DNA of 64,000 bases from Dyella sp. M7H15-1 (GCF_004114615.1 NZ_CP035300.1:1426001-1490000); one strand, 5' to 3'. Counted from the first letter of the stretch, positions 35,961 to 44,640 are shown. Numbers and translations are program-made. The notes: generated from the letters alone by a model not told the origin.

Positions 35961-36136
35961 TGTTTTTCCCCGAAGGTCAGATCCGGATCTTTCTGTATGG
36001 CGAGCCGGTCGATAAGGCGCGCGCGGCGACAACGCCGATTCGAAACTGTTTTTCGACGAGACAAAAGTCCCGGTCGAAACCATCCACGTGCCCAACCCAG
36101 ATATGGAAGGCTTGTCGCCCGACGAATACGAGGTGA
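35960..36136 (+). pseudogene. IS66 TnpB remnant, copy 1
   Basis: Only MFFPEGQIRIFLYGEPVD at the N-terminus matches TnpB. After about codon 22 the frame runs through tnpC sequence out of register and stops at 36136. The rest of tnpB is deleted. Confidence 0.75.
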
Positions 36137-37133
36137 TCGGCGAGAAGATCAGTCATCGCCTGGCGATGCGTCCGTCACGTAGTGCCGCGCTACGTGCGCA
36201 CGCTGAGCGCCGCGATACCCAAGCCCTGTCGTGCCCACCGGCACCCACAGGCGTCCTGGAAGGCAGTCGCGCCGATGTGAGTTTCATCGCCGGCACGCGG
36301 GGGAACAAATGCCGTTACCACGTGCCGCTGCATCGGCAATGGCAGCATTTGAAGGACACTGGCATCGACGTCAGCCGTGGCTGGCTGACCCAACTCTCGC
36401 AACGCGCCGTCCGTTCGCTAACACCGATCTATGACGCCTTGCTGACATCGATCCGTACGTCCCGCGTGGTCGCGATGGACGAAACCACGCTCAAGGCGGG
36501 ACGTGCGAACGGGGCGATGAAAAAAGGCTATATCTGAGCCGTGTACGGCGAGCAGGATGAAATCTGCTTTGCTTATGGCGCTGGTCGCGGTACTCAATAC
36601 GTCTATGACACCTTGGGCGTATCATCCGTCGACCGCCGCGTCCTGCTCAGCGACGGCTATGGGGTTTATACCGCGTATGTCAAACGGCTCGGTCTGACCC
36701 AAGCGCCATGCTGGGCACACAGTCGGCGTGAAGTGTTTGAAACACAAAAATACGAACCGCAGGCCGCCCAGACACTGCTGGACATGATCGGCCGACTGTA
36801 TGCGGTAGAAAAGACCATCCGCGACGAGGGCTTGATCGGTGAGGCCAAGCGTCAACGACGCCAAGCCGACGCGGCGCCAGTGATGCGCCGGCTCTTCGAG
36901 TGGGTGGATGAAAACATCCAGGCACAAGCCTTTTTGCCCAGCAACCCGTTTCTCAAGGCACTTGGCTACATCCAGGAGCGCAAGGACGGTTTGATGGTGT
37001 ATCTGGATGATCCGGATGTACCCATCGATACCAACCATGTGGAACGGGTGATTCGTGCCATTCCCATGGGAAGAAAAAACGGGACCTTCTGTTGGACTGA
37101 GCTGGGCGCCCAGCAGATCGCCATCGTGCAAAG
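36025..37133 (+). pseudogene. IS66 transposase TnpC remnant, copy 1
   Basis: From GDNADSKLFFDETKVPVE at 36025 this reads as IS66 TnpC: catalytic VVAMDETTLKAG, then VLLSDGYGVYTAYVK and CWAHSRREVFE, FLPSNPFLKALGYIQERKDG and TNHVERVIRAIPMGRKN. The 5' end is lost with tnpB. A TGA at 36535-36537 replaces what is probably a Trp codon (GYI-stop-AVYGEQDE), and the 3' end is cut by IS21 at 37134. Confidence 0.85.
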
Positions 37134-37226
37134 TGCGGATTTCGGCGATCGTGATCGCGTATTTCGGTTGATCGTGACCGATCTGCGCCAGTCATTGTGC
37201 GGTGCACTCGAGTGTAACTGGACCGG

Positions 37227-37985
37227 TCACGATGAGGTATCGGCGGCTGGCTTGGCGGAGGACTTTCGGCGCATCGATTCGCCCTTCAACACGATGCGAT
37301 GAGAGCGGTGTACGAGACGGTCGAGGATGGCATCGGCGAGGGTGGGATCGTTGAGCCAGGCGTGCCAGTGTTCGATCGGTAGCTGGCTGGTGATGAGGGT
37401 CGATTTGCCGTTGCCGCGATCGTCGATGACCTCCAGCAGATCATGGCGCGCCGCCTGATCGAGCGGTGTCATGCCCCAATCGTCAAGGATTAGCACGTCG
37501 ATGCGCGCCAACTGAGCAAGCACGCGACCGAAGCTGCCGTCGGCGTGGGCGATGCGTAGCATCTCGGCGAGGCGTGGCACACGCTGATACAGCACCGGGA
37601 AGCCTTGGCGGCAGGCATGTTGTCCAAGCGCACACGCCAGCCACGTTTTACCAACCCCGGTCGGACCGGTCAGCAACACACTTTGCCCCTGCCGGATCCA
37701 GTCGCCGCCGGACAAGGTGGCGATCAGGCGTTTGTCGATACCGCGGTCGGCGCTGTACTGCACATCTTCCAGGCAGGCCTGGGCGTGTTTGAGCTTGGCC
37801 ACACGAAGTAATCGTTCCTGCCGTCGACCGTCACGCCAATGGCGTTCGCGATCGACCAGCATGCCGAGCCGATCTTCGAACGGCAGATCGTGACAGGCCG
37901 GCAACAGGCGCTGTTCTTCCAGCGCCTGTGCCATGCCGTCGAGCTTGAGGGCACGCAAGTGTTCAAGGGTGGGATGGATCAACAA
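37227..37985 (-). CDS. istB: IS21 helper ATPase IstB, copy 1
   Basis: 252 residues, AAA+ ATPase assisting IstA. Walker A is [17 protein letters not shown]; Walker B is VLILDDWGM; the C-terminal [15 protein letters not shown] follows. TTG start at 37985 with AAGGAGA upstream; the longer frame overlaps istA. Identical in sequence to copy 2. Confidence 0.88.
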   Translation of the reverse strand: MLIHPTLEHLRALKLDGMAQALEEQRLLPACHDLPFEDRLGMLVDRERHWRDGRRQERLLRVAKLKHAQACLEDVQYSADRGIDKRLIATLSGGDWIRQGQSVLLTGPTGVGKTWLACALGQHACRQGFPVLYQRVPRLAEMLRIAHADGSFGRVLAQLARIDVLILDDWGMTPLDQAARHDLLEVIDDRGNGKSTLITSQLPIEHWHAWLNDPTLADAILDRLVHRSHRIVLKGESMRRKSSAKPAADTSS

Positions 37986-37998
37986 GGTGGTCTCCTTT

Positions 37999-38484
37999 TC
38001 AGTGAGTGGTGGGTGGATCGCGGTAATAGGTGGGGCCACGCAGGTTGACGTGGTCGGGTGTGACCCAGTCGGTTTGGGCGATGGCGCTGGGCAAGGGGTG
38101 TTGATCGAGCTTGTTGTGCAGGATCGACTGCACGGATTTGCGCGTGCGCGAACCGATCGCCCACGCGCGTGCGCAGGCCGCTTCCAGGCGGTCGTCGCCG
38201 TACTGGCGCGCGAGCGCCAGCAGCCCCAGGCAACTGCGATAGCCCATCTCCGGATGCGGGCGCTCGGTCAGCAGGTGCTCGACCAACTGACGGGTTGCCG
38301 CGCCGATCGTGTCGGCCCAGTGCAGGAAGCGACCGGGTGACCATTCCCGATGCGCACGATGTGCGGCCGGCATGTGGTCGGCGACCGTGGTGTGGCGTCC
38401 GCGCGCCGGGGAACGGACGTGGCTGGCGATGCGCTGGCCGGCATGCAGGATCTCGACGGTGGTGTCGGTGATGCGCGCCTCGAC
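37999..38484 (-). pseudogene. IS21 transposase IstA, C-terminal fragment
   Basis: About 161 residues beginning at the IS427 border and reading [19 protein letters not shown] through RDPPTTH, identical to the C-terminus of the intact IstA at 58401-59969. Lacks the DDE catalytic core. Confidence 0.85.
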
Positions 38485-38546
38485 CTAGAGCCTGTCGTCA
38501 TGAGGTGTTGAAATATGGTTAACTACCCGCCATCGAATCTTGCTGG

Positions 38547-39032
38547 ATGGAATCCTCTGTGACTGCAGCCTATCGACGCCATGACATCTCCGATGAAAAA
38601 TGGGGTTTGCTTGAACCCCATTTGCCGGGTCAAGCGGGCCGATGGGGGCGTGTAGCCAAAGATAATCGGCAATTCATCAACGCAGTGTTCTGGATACTTC
38701 GCACCGGAGCGCCGTGGCGAGATTTACCACCCGAGTACGGCGATTGGAAGAATACCCATCGGCGCTTTTGTCGCTGGCGCGATAACGGCACATGGGAAGG
38801 TCTGTTGGAACGTGTGATGGATGAGCCGGACTTTGAGTGGCTGATGATCGATGCCAGTCACTGCAAGGTTCATCCTCATGCAGCGGGAGCTCGTGGCGGC
38901 AATCAGGGCATAGGTCTCACAAAAGGGGGCGCAACACCAAGATACATTTGGCCGTGGATGCGCATGGTATGCCAGTCCGAATTCTTGTTACAGAGGGTAC
39001 CCGGGCAGATTGTTCGCAGGCCGCGGAACTGA
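38547..39032 (+). CDS. IS5-family transposase, first frame (OrfA), copy 2
   Basis: Same product as copy 1: MESSVTAAYRRHDISDEKWG to the first catalytic Asp in WLMIDASHCKVH. Frameshift site at the AAAAGGGGG run near 38922-38930 is expected to join it to the second frame. Confidence 0.85.
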   Translation: MESSVTAAYRRHDISDEKWGLLEPHLPGQAGRWGRVAKDNRQFINAVFWILRTGAPWRDLPPEYGDWKNTHRRFCRWRDNGTWEGLLERVMDEPDFEWLMIDASHCKVHPHAAGARGGNQGIGLTKGGATPRYIWPWMRMVCQSEFLLQRVPGQIVRRPRN

Positions 39033-39322
39033 TCAAAGACATTCCTGCTGAGCATCTCATGGCCGACAAAGGTTATGACAGTGATGCCATTGTTGAGCAG
39101 GCTCATGAGCAAGGCATGCAGGCGCATATTCCGCCACGTAAAAACCGAAAAGAGCCGCGCGACTACGACACGTACCTGTATCGTCATCGCCACCTGGTTG
39201 AGAATGCGTTTTTGTACCTGAAACAGTGGCGTGGTGTGGCGACACGCTACGCGAAGAATCTGTCCTCTTTCCTTGCCGCTGTGCAAATTCGCTGCCTCGT
39301 CATGTGGCTCAGAATCTTATGA
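38837..39322 (+). CDS. IS5-family transposase, second frame (OrfB), copy 2
   Basis: C-terminal transposase half with HLMADKGYDSDAI and HRHLVENAFLYLKQWRGV. Residues before SHKRGRN are shadow of OrfA. Identical to copy 1 OrfB. Confidence 0.85.
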   Translation: MADDRCQSLQGSSSCSGSSWRQSGHRSHKRGRNTKIHLAVDAHGMPVRILVTEGTRADCSQAAELIKDIPAEHLMADKGYDSDAIVEQAHEQGMQAHIPPRKNRKEPRDYDTYLYRHRHLVENAFLYLKQWRGVATRYAKNLSSFLAAVQIRCLVMWLRIL

Positions 39323-39335
39323 CGACATGCTCTAG

Positions 39336-39577
39336 CACTGGACGCGAAGGCGAGAGCGATCCAACGGGTTTGCTGGGTGGCCTGAATACCTATGTCTATG
39401 ACGCGAACAATCCGCTAAGCAACATCGACCCCCTGGGGTTGTGGGTTTGCAACGGAAGCACAGCGCAATGCAATTCGTTTGCTCAAGGCTTGCAGTCACT
39501 TGAAGATGCATCGCAGATGCGACAACATTTCAGACTACATGCAACAAGACCTTCAGAACATCGTCAACGCCTACGGG
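39336..39577 (+). pseudogene. Rhs/YD-repeat protein tail fragment
   Basis: Right of the IS the sequence reads DPTGLLGGLNTYVYDANNPL followed by SNIDPLGLW, the conserved Rhs core end that precedes a variable toxin tip. The tip begins VCNGSTAQCNSFAQGLQSLE, then shifts frame near 39515 (continuing as NISDYMQQDLQNIVNAYG) and is cut by the IS3 element at 39578. Only a relic of an Rhs toxin. Confidence 0.75.
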
Positions 39578-39640
39578 TAAAGTGGACCCCGGATTTGAGA
39601 CACCAGTTTAGACTGTCCTCCGCGAGAGGATAACGAGCAG

Positions 39641-40093
39641 ATGAGCGAAGGCAAGAAGCGTAAGACGCACAGCGCGGAGTTCAAGGCCAAGGTCGGCCTG
39701 GAGGCGGTGCGAGGGGTGAAGACGATCAACGAGATTGCCCAGCAGTACGGCGTCCATCCGGTGATGGTCAGCCAGTGGAAGAAGGAAATCATGGATCGGG
39801 CCGGCAGCCTGTTCGAGACCAAGCGCGGTCCCAAGCCGAACGAGGCGAGCGGTGATGACGACCGGCTGTACAGCGAGATTGGTCGACTGAAAGTGGAACT
39901 GGACTGGCTGAAAAAAAGTCCGGTCTGTGAGCATGGCGATGCGGATGAGTTGGATCGATGCGACGGACACGGCGCTGTCTATCACGCAGCAGTGCGTATT
40001 GAGCGCGGTGCCACGGGCAAGTGTGTATCGCCAACGGAGCGCGCAGACCCTACCCTGCGAGGAGGATTTGCTGTTGTGCAGGTTGATCGATGA
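39641..40093 (+). CDS. IS3-family OrfA (HTH protein), copy 1
   Basis: Begins MSEGKKRKTHSAEFKAKVGL with the IS3 helix-turn-helix (TINEIAQQYGVHPVMVSQWK) and a leucine-zipper region (EIGRLKVELDWLKK). Real OrfA probably ends about residue 95 at the A7 run, where reading -1 gives KSGL and a TGA; the zero frame reads on to 40093 through orfB sequence. Frame choice at the run is uncertain. Confidence 0.8.
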   Translation: MSEGKKRKTHSAEFKAKVGLEAVRGVKTINEIAQQYGVHPVMVSQWKKEIMDRAGSLFETKRGPKPNEASGDDDRLYSEIGRLKVELDWLKKSPVCEHGDADELDRCDGHGAVYHAAVRIERGATGKCVSPTERADPTLRGGFAVVQVDR

Positions 40094-40874
40094 GGCGTAC
40101 ACCGCAAGGCCGTTCTACGGCAGCCGGCGGATGGTCAGGACCATGCGTGCGCAAGGCTATCGGGTCAACCGTAAGCGCGTGCAGCGCCTGATGCGTGCGA
40201 TGGGCTTGGCAGGCATGGCGCCCGGTCCAGCGACCCGCGTGAAGCATCCTGAGCACAAGGTCTATCCCTACCTGCTGCGTGGCGTGCCGGTCGTGCGCCC
40301 GGGTCAGGTGTGGAGCACGGACATCACCTACATCCGGCTACCGCGTGGTTTCGCTTACCTGGTCGCGATCATCGATGGGTACAGCCGCAAGGTGCTGAGC
40401 TGGCGGATCAGCAACAGCCTGGATGCCGCGTTCTGCGTCGACTGCCTGGAGGAGGCATTGAGCGTTTACGGCCGGCCGGAAATCTTCAACAGCGATCAGG
40501 GTGTGCAGTTCACCAGCAAGGCATTTACGGATGTGCTCAAACGCGAAGGTGTGCAGATCAGCATGGATGGTCGCGGACGCGCATTGGATAATATTTTCGT
40601 CGAACGGCTGTGGCGCACGGTCAAGTATGAAGACGTATATCTGAAAGGGTATTCCACGATGGCCGAGCTGATGATCGGCCTGACGAACTACTTCGCGTTT
40701 TACAATGCGGAGCGCCCGCACCAGTCCCTTGGCTATGAGTCGCCGGACACGGTGTACGCCACGAGGAATGGCGGCGGTGCGCTGATCATCGACAAGTACG
40801 GCAAGGATGATGTATCCATGTCGAAAACAGGGCAGCGCTGTTCCGCTGCGGATGAGGTTGTGGAAGCAGCTTAA
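39927..40874 (+). CDS. IS3-family transposase OrfB, copy 1
   Basis: About 313 residues with the rve integrase core: first Asp in VWSTDITYIRLPRG, second in NSDQGVQFTS, Glu in DNIFVERLWRTVKYEDVY, then FYNAERPHQSLGYESP. The HTH_21 part YGSRRMVRTMRAQGYRVNRK precedes it. An internal ATG at 39933 is a likely start if not produced by frameshift from orfA. Confidence 0.9.
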   Translation: MSMAMRMSWIDATDTALSITQQCVLSAVPRASVYRQRSAQTLPCEEDLLLCRLIDEAYTARPFYGSRRMVRTMRAQGYRVNRKRVQRLMRAMGLAGMAPGPATRVKHPEHKVYPYLLRGVPVVRPGQVWSTDITYIRLPRGFAYLVAIIDGYSRKVLSWRISNSLDAAFCVDCLEEALSVYGRPEIFNSDQGVQFTSKAFTDVLKREGVQISMDGRGRALDNIFVERLWRTVKYEDVYLKGYSTMAELMIGLTNYFAFYNAERPHQSLGYESPDTVYATRNGGGALIIDKYGKDDVSMSKTGQRCSAADEVVEAA

Positions 40875-40997
40875 ACTGGACTAAAAACTGTCTGGACAGT
40901 GGGGTCCACTTTAACTTAAGCGGCTCCAACTACGTCCGTCCCGTTTTTCTTCTTGGCCCGCAGCATTTGAAAAACTCACCGCACCGGGCCAGCCTGC

Positions 40998-41315
40998 TCA
41001 TGTGAACGTCACGACGACGCTAGGATTGGCAGCGCGATCAATCATGATTTCCATCGTCCTAATGGTTGCTGGACTACTCGCCGCATTTGTTCCGGTCAAT
41101 TCTCCGTCTGATGTCTCTACCGATACACGTACATCCCCGGGCCCATAATGTCCGGCGGCTTCGAACCAGGCCATGCCTGCCCCCCTGGCCCCCCCCCAAC
41201 TGCGTATGCCCAGTTTCGCCGTAGTCGGCTGCCCATAGGAGCTTGGCAGATCGCACTTAAACGTAACTCCCCCCATGGTCACGGAAACTTTCTTTGTGCG
41301 ATCCCAATCCAGCAC
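40998..41315 (-). pseudogene. Unidentified C-terminal gene fragment
   Basis: The frame reads VLDWDRTKKVSVTMGGVTFK, then DLPSSYGQPTTAKLGIRSWG and ends NPSVVVTFT. Composition is protein-like, but no start or upstream continuation in the same frame is apparent; it is fused out of frame to the integrase fragment on its 5' side. Family not recognised. Confidence 0.4.
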
Positions 41316-41632
41316 GCTCTTGTTCGTAATGACGATATCGACTGTTCGCGCCGCAGCCGCATCAGCACAACCCGCAGACGTTCTTTGTCCTCTTCAGAAA
41401 TGTGCTGCGCATCTACGTAACGCTTCACACCATCGCGCAACGCCCGCATCTTTTTCGACGCGTTGTTGAACTCATCCGGCACGACACCGCGATCAAGAAG
41501 CGCCTCAACGCGACGCGTGTACTCATCGCCTTCGACTTCGGTGTCAAAGCTCAGGTAGATCGGGCGTGGTAGCAATCCCTGCCGCTTAATTACGTAATGC
41601 CAACGTCCTGCTCTTATCCGTTTAGTCGCCAT
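41279..41632 (-). pseudogene. Phage/island integrase, N-terminal fragment
   Basis: From MATKRIRAGRWHYVIKRQGL, then RPIYLSFDTEVEGDEYTRRV and a helical stretch ending LRVVLMRLRREQSIS: the N-terminal arm-binding part of a tyrosine integrase. The catalytic domain is absent; sequence changes near 41340. It is transcribed away from the tRNA-Cys 155 bp upstream, the usual position of an integrase in a tRNA-targeted element. Confidence 0.6.
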
Positions 41633-41737
41633 CCTGCACTCACGTAAGCGCCCAACGCGCCAACTTACTTTAGTTTGCCGCCCGAGAACGGGTGGTTTAT
41701 GGCGCGTTATTAGGACATTTCGCAGGATTTTGCGCAA

Positions 41738-41760
41738 CAAAAAACCGCCTTTCGGCGGTT
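41738..41760 (-). terminator. Rho-independent terminator after tRNA-Cys
   Basis: On the minus strand AACCGCC-GAAA-GGCGGTT is followed by a run of T, 27 bp past the tRNA 3' end. Confidence 0.85.
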
Positions 41761-41786
41761 AAGTGCTTGATCTACTTGATACGCAA

Positions 41787-41860
41787 TGGAGGCCGAGGTC
41801 GGAATCGAACCGGCGTACACGGCTTTGCAGGCCGCTGCATGACCACTCTGCCACCCGGCC
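41787..41860 (-). tRNA. tRNA-Cys (GCA)
   Basis: 74 nt including encoded CCA. Acceptor stem GGCCGGG pairs with CTCGGCC (one G-U); anticodon loop CCTGCAAAG gives GCA; T arm has the GTTCGATTC loop (CGCCGGTTCGATTCCGACC region). No second copy of its 3' end was found in the window, so an attachment duplication cannot be shown. Confidence 0.96.
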
Positions 41861-41908
41861 ATTGCTGGGATTCTCGATCTTAATGGATCGGGACGCCTCT
41901 AAAAAACA

Positions 41909-41932
41909 AAAACCCCGGTGATCCGAGGTTTT
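41909..41932 (-). terminator. Rho-independent terminator between the OmpA gene and tRNA-Cys
   Basis: AAAACCTCGG-ATCA-CCGGGGTTTT on the minus strand, followed by TGTTTTTT. It probably ends the transcript of the OmpA-like gene upstream on that strand. Confidence 0.75.
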
Positions 41933-42099
41933 ACTGGAAACTAGAGCGTGAAACTAGACTGACATCGAGCCCACAAACCGAAACCGTTGTTAACTCGAGA
42001 GCCTCGTCTTATCTCGCTCTCAGACAAGAAATTAATTGTGGACTGATTCTGCATCGCTGTCAACGAGTTGAGCCCATCTCTTCCCTAACTGCAATAGCA

Positions 42100-42744
42100 C
42101 TAACCGCGGATATAGGTCACGATCTCGACCCGCCGGTTGGGTTGCAAGCATCGAATCAACGCATCGCGATTCGGGTTTGAACACTGCACGATCGGATCCT
42201 GGTTACCGAGCCCTTCGGCACGGATCTTCGCGGCCGGCACACCCTGCTGTACCAACACGGCTTTTACGGCATCCGCACGGCGTTGCGACAAATCGATGTT
42301 GTAAGCATAGGTACCCAGTCGATCGGTATAGCCACGCACCTCGACGTGTCCGAACGACTGCGCCCTGAGTTGCGCGGCGATCTGCGTGATGTCGGCGAGT
42401 CCGCGCGGACGGATATCGCTCACGCTGCCGTGATCGAAAGGAAAGAGTGTATCGGCCGACAAACGCTCGACACGCGGCGGGGGTGGTGGCTGCGGTGAAA
42501 CAACCACGAACGGATACGGACTGGGTGCTACCACGACAGGCACCCAAACCCCTGGCGCCCATACATAGGCACCGTGCGCCCATCGCCAATAGCCCTGATG
42601 CCACACCATTCCGTGGCGCGGCGGAAGAATCACTTCATAGCGTGGCCTGGGCGGCGGCACTAGAACCACTTGTGCAGACCCCGCAACAGGAGCCAGCAAT
42701 GCAGCACCGATCATGGGTACAAGAAAAGCGGCACCTCCTTTCAT
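42100..42744 (-). CDS. OmpA-family protein with WxxGxW motifs
   Basis: 214 residues with a signal peptide (MKGGAAFLVPMIGAALLAPV). The N-terminal half has tandem aromatic motifs (WHQGYWRWAHGAYVWAPGVW) and a poly-Pro linker. The C-terminal OmpA/MotB peptidoglycan-binding domain has VEVRGYTDRLGTYAYNIDLS and LSQRRADAVKAVLV, ending in NRRVEIVTY. Likely tethers the outer membrane to peptidoglycan. The two Cys in QCSNPN and RCLQPN of the domain may form a disulfide. Confidence 0.88.
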   Translation of the reverse strand: MKGGAAFLVPMIGAALLAPVAGSAQVVLVPPPRPRYEVILPPRHGMVWHQGYWRWAHGAYVWAPGVWVPVVVAPSPYPFVVVSPQPPPPPRVERLSADTLFPFDHGSVSDIRPRGLADITQIAAQLRAQSFGHVEVRGYTDRLGTYAYNIDLSQRRADAVKAVLVQQGVPAAKIRAEGLGNQDPIVQCSNPNRDALIRCLQPNRRVEIVTYIRG

Positions 42745-42955
42745 ATCAATCGCTCACTCCGTTAAAGAACCGTTTTGCGGCAATGCACCTTGCACGGGAA
42801 CTGGCCATACTTGCCGGCGAGCAACGAGGCGTTTGCGCTATGGGTTAACGGGAGTGACGTCAGCGCCGTTGACCACCAAGGCGTAACTTGCGGCGTCTGG
42901 ATTTACGATGTGTTGTGTTTCCCTTTGCTGCGTGCCGAAGTCATCGACTACTGAC

Positions 42956-44053
42956 TCAAGCAACCTCGTAACGCTCCAGCCAATGAGCGTAGGATGCGGG
43001 CAGTGTCCATGACGGACGTTCAATACCCAAGGCACGCGCAGCCTTGTACGGCCAATGCGGATCGGCAAGATGCGCCCTGCCAATCATCACGAGATCGAGC
43101 TGGCCATCCTGCAGCACGCGCTCGGCAAGTTCAGGCGTGCCAATACCCCAGGCCGATGACACGGGTATGCCCACCTCGCGACGCACACGCTCGGCGATCG
43201 GTGCGAGGAACGCTGGCGCCCAGGGAATGTTCGCCATGCGCGTGGAAAACCCCACGCTGACGCTAAGCAAATCTAATCCCCTGAGTTTGAAGCCCTTGGC
43301 CAATTCGATGGATTCGGCAAGCGTCTCCTCGTCGCGGCCATCGTATTCGATCACGCCCAAGCGGGCCGTCAGCGGCAGATGCTCAGGCCACACCTCACGC
43401 ACGGCGGCCAGCGTTTCCAATAGAAAGCGGCTACGGTTCTCGAAGCTGTCACCATAAAGGTCATCGCGCTGGTTGGAATGCACGGAGAAAAAACTCTGGC
43501 CAAGATAACCATGCGCAAAATGCAGTTCCAGCCATTCAAAGCCAGCATCGCGTGCGCGCTTGGCCGCCGCCACAAAGTCCGCACGTACCCGGGTGATCTC
43601 TTCCAGGGTCATTGCTCGTGGCACTTTAGGCAGGTTACCGCCGAACGATATCGCCGAAGGGGCAATGGTTTGCCAACCACGCGGGTCGTTCTCGGCAATG
43701 TGATCATCCCCCTCCCACGGCACATTCGCGCTAGCCTTGCGTCCCGCATGACCAATCTGGATGCCGGGCACCGCACCCGCCGCCTTGATTGCCTCGACTA
43801 CCGGCATGAACGCCTGCGCCTGCTCGTCGGTCCACAAGCCAACACAGCCAGGTGTGATGCGACCCTCCGGCGACACCGCCGTCGCCTCCACGATAACCAG
43901 GCCGGCACCACCGCGCGCAAGGCTTGCCAGATGCACCCGGTGCCAATCGTTGATCAATCCGTCCTTGGCCACGTACTGGCACATCGGCGGCACGGCAATG
44001 CGGTTGCGCAAGGCAACGCTTTTGAACATGAGCGGCTCGAACAAAGAAGACAT
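42956..44053 (-). CDS. NADH:flavin oxidoreductase, old yellow enzyme family (YqjM-like)
   Basis: 365 residues, FMN-dependent ene-reductase with TIM barrel. The YqjM-class Cys is in VPPMCQYVA (Cys25); QIGHAGRKAS and ELHFAHGYLGQSFFS (substrate His pair) are conserved. VSSAWGIG and LVMIGRAHLADPHWPY bind FMN phosphate. It reduces activated alkenes such as enones. Divergent from an ArsR-type repressor with about 80 bp between them, an arrangement suggesting electrophile-induced control. Confidence 0.93.
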   Translation of the reverse strand: MSSLFEPLMFKSVALRNRIAVPPMCQYVAKDGLINDWHRVHLASLARGGAGLVIVEATAVSPEGRITPGCVGLWTDEQAQAFMPVVEAIKAAGAVPGIQIGHAGRKASANVPWEGDDHIAENDPRGWQTIAPSAISFGGNLPKVPRAMTLEEITRVRADFVAAAKRARDAGFEWLELHFAHGYLGQSFFSVHSNQRDDLYGDSFENRSRFLLETLAAVREVWPEHLPLTARLGVIEYDGRDEETLAESIELAKGFKLRGLDLLSVSVGFSTRMANIPWAPAFLAPIAERVRREVGIPVSSAWGIGTPELAERVLQDGQLDLVMIGRAHLADPHWPYKAARALGIERPSWTLPASYAHWLERYEVA

Positions 44054-44081
44054 CAGGTGACTCCAGATTCATGTACAATAA

Positions 44082-44103
44082 TTCGATAATAAACGAACTA
44101 TCG
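44082..44103. promoter_or_regulatory. Putative ArsR-type operator between the reductase and regulator genes
   Basis: Overlapping inverted repeats TTCG-N8-CGAA (44082-44097) and CGATA-N10-TATCG (44084-44103) in an AT-rich stretch, centred between the two divergent starts. ArsR-family dimers bind such 12-2-12-like palindromes, so this is a reasonable operator for the adjacent regulator. Confidence 0.5.
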
Positions 44104-44135
44104 TGCAACAGTCAAAAAGCCTTACCATCCACCCC

Positions 44136-44471
44136 ATGCGACCCTACAAACACCTTGCCGCCGACCAACTGACACTTGAGCGGATTTTTCATGCCCTTAG
44201 CGACCCTATCCGACTGGAAATCGTACGCCATCTGGCACGCGTGGAAATGGCCACGTGCGGAGAATTGGATGGCGGTCGTCCCAAATCCAGCATGTCCCAC
44301 CACTTCCGCATCCTACGCGATGCGGGACTGCTTCATACACGCGCCGAAGGCACCATCCATCAAAACACCTTGCGCCTTGCCGACCTGAATGCGCGCTTCC
44401 CAGGTCTTTTAGATGCCATCCTCGCGCAACCGACGGAAAGCGGTACACACCCAGCCAAACGCAAGCGCTGA
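44136..44471 (+). CDS. ArsR-family transcriptional regulator
   Basis: 111 residues from MRPYKHLAADQLTLERIFHA (a GTG start at 44103 would add 11). Winged HTH: LSDPIRLEIVRHLARVEMAT, then SSMSHHFRILRDAGLLHTRA, the classical recognition helix and wing. No CxC metal site is visible, so a non-metal signal is likely; one Cys (TCGEL) could sense electrophiles. Divergent to the old yellow enzyme. Confidence 0.88.
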   Translation: MRPYKHLAADQLTLERIFHALSDPIRLEIVRHLARVEMATCGELDGGRPKSSMSHHFRILRDAGLLHTRAEGTIHQNTLRLADLNARFPGLLDAILAQPTESGTHPAKRKR

Positions 44472-44497
44472 TTTATTTCGCTTAGGCGGTATCTCCC

Positions 44498-44584
44498 AAG
44501 CCTTTCATCTGGACCGCCCGCGCCGATGACATCCTCGCCAAGGTGACTCGAGCCAAGGCCGCGCTAGCCCGTGCCGGGCGATAA
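44498..44584 (+). pseudogene. IS630-type transposase C-terminal scrap
   Basis: A short open stretch reads KPFIWTARADDILAKVTRAK then AALARAGR and TAA. It matches the typical C-terminus of IS630-family transposases (PFxWTAxADxILxK). Nothing else of the element remains. Confidence 0.55.
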
Positions 44585-44640
44585 GAGCTGAACAAATCGG
44601 CGCACCACACTAGCAGGCGCGCCCGGCCGGGCGCACCAAG

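Larger units (their letters stand above)
35569..37133 (+). mobile_element. IS66-family element, copy 1 (deleted and truncated)
   Basis: Left end GTAAGCGCTAACTCAGC at 35569; the right end is cut by an IS21 inserted at 37134. It carries an intact tnpA, a tnpB reduced to its first about 22 codons, and a tnpC whose 5' part is missing through the same deletion. tnpC also has an in-frame TGA at 36535. Non-autonomous at best. The same tnpB/tnpC deletion is present in copy 2 at 57,295. Confidence 0.85.
37134..38484 (-). mobile_element. IS21-family element, copy 1 (5' part of istA missing)
   Basis: The end TGCGGATTTCGGCGATCGTG at 37134 matches the right end of the intact copy at 58,202-60,834. It holds a complete istB and the last about 160 codons of istA. 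The rest is missing: the sequence stops at the CTAG bordering the IS427 copy at 38,489. The intact copy has no CTAG at this point, so a deletion accompanied or preceded that insertion. Confidence 0.88.
38489..39331 (+). mobile_element. IS5-family (IS427-like) insertion sequence, copy 2
   Basis: 843 bp, same length and nearly the same sequence as copy 1 but in the opposite orientation. Flanked by CTAG at 38485-38488 and 39332-39335. Left flank is an istA fragment, right flank an Rhs tail, so it sits at a junction of two damaged genes. Confidence 0.9.
39578..40913 (+). mobile_element. IS3-family element, copy 1
   Basis: About 1336 bp between inverted ends TAAAGTGGACCCC (39578) and its complement ending at 40913. 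Contains orfA and orfB of an IS3-family element with an A7 run at 39911-39917 between them. No clear target duplication seen. A truncated copy of the first 452 bp lies at 56225-56676. Confidence 0.88.
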
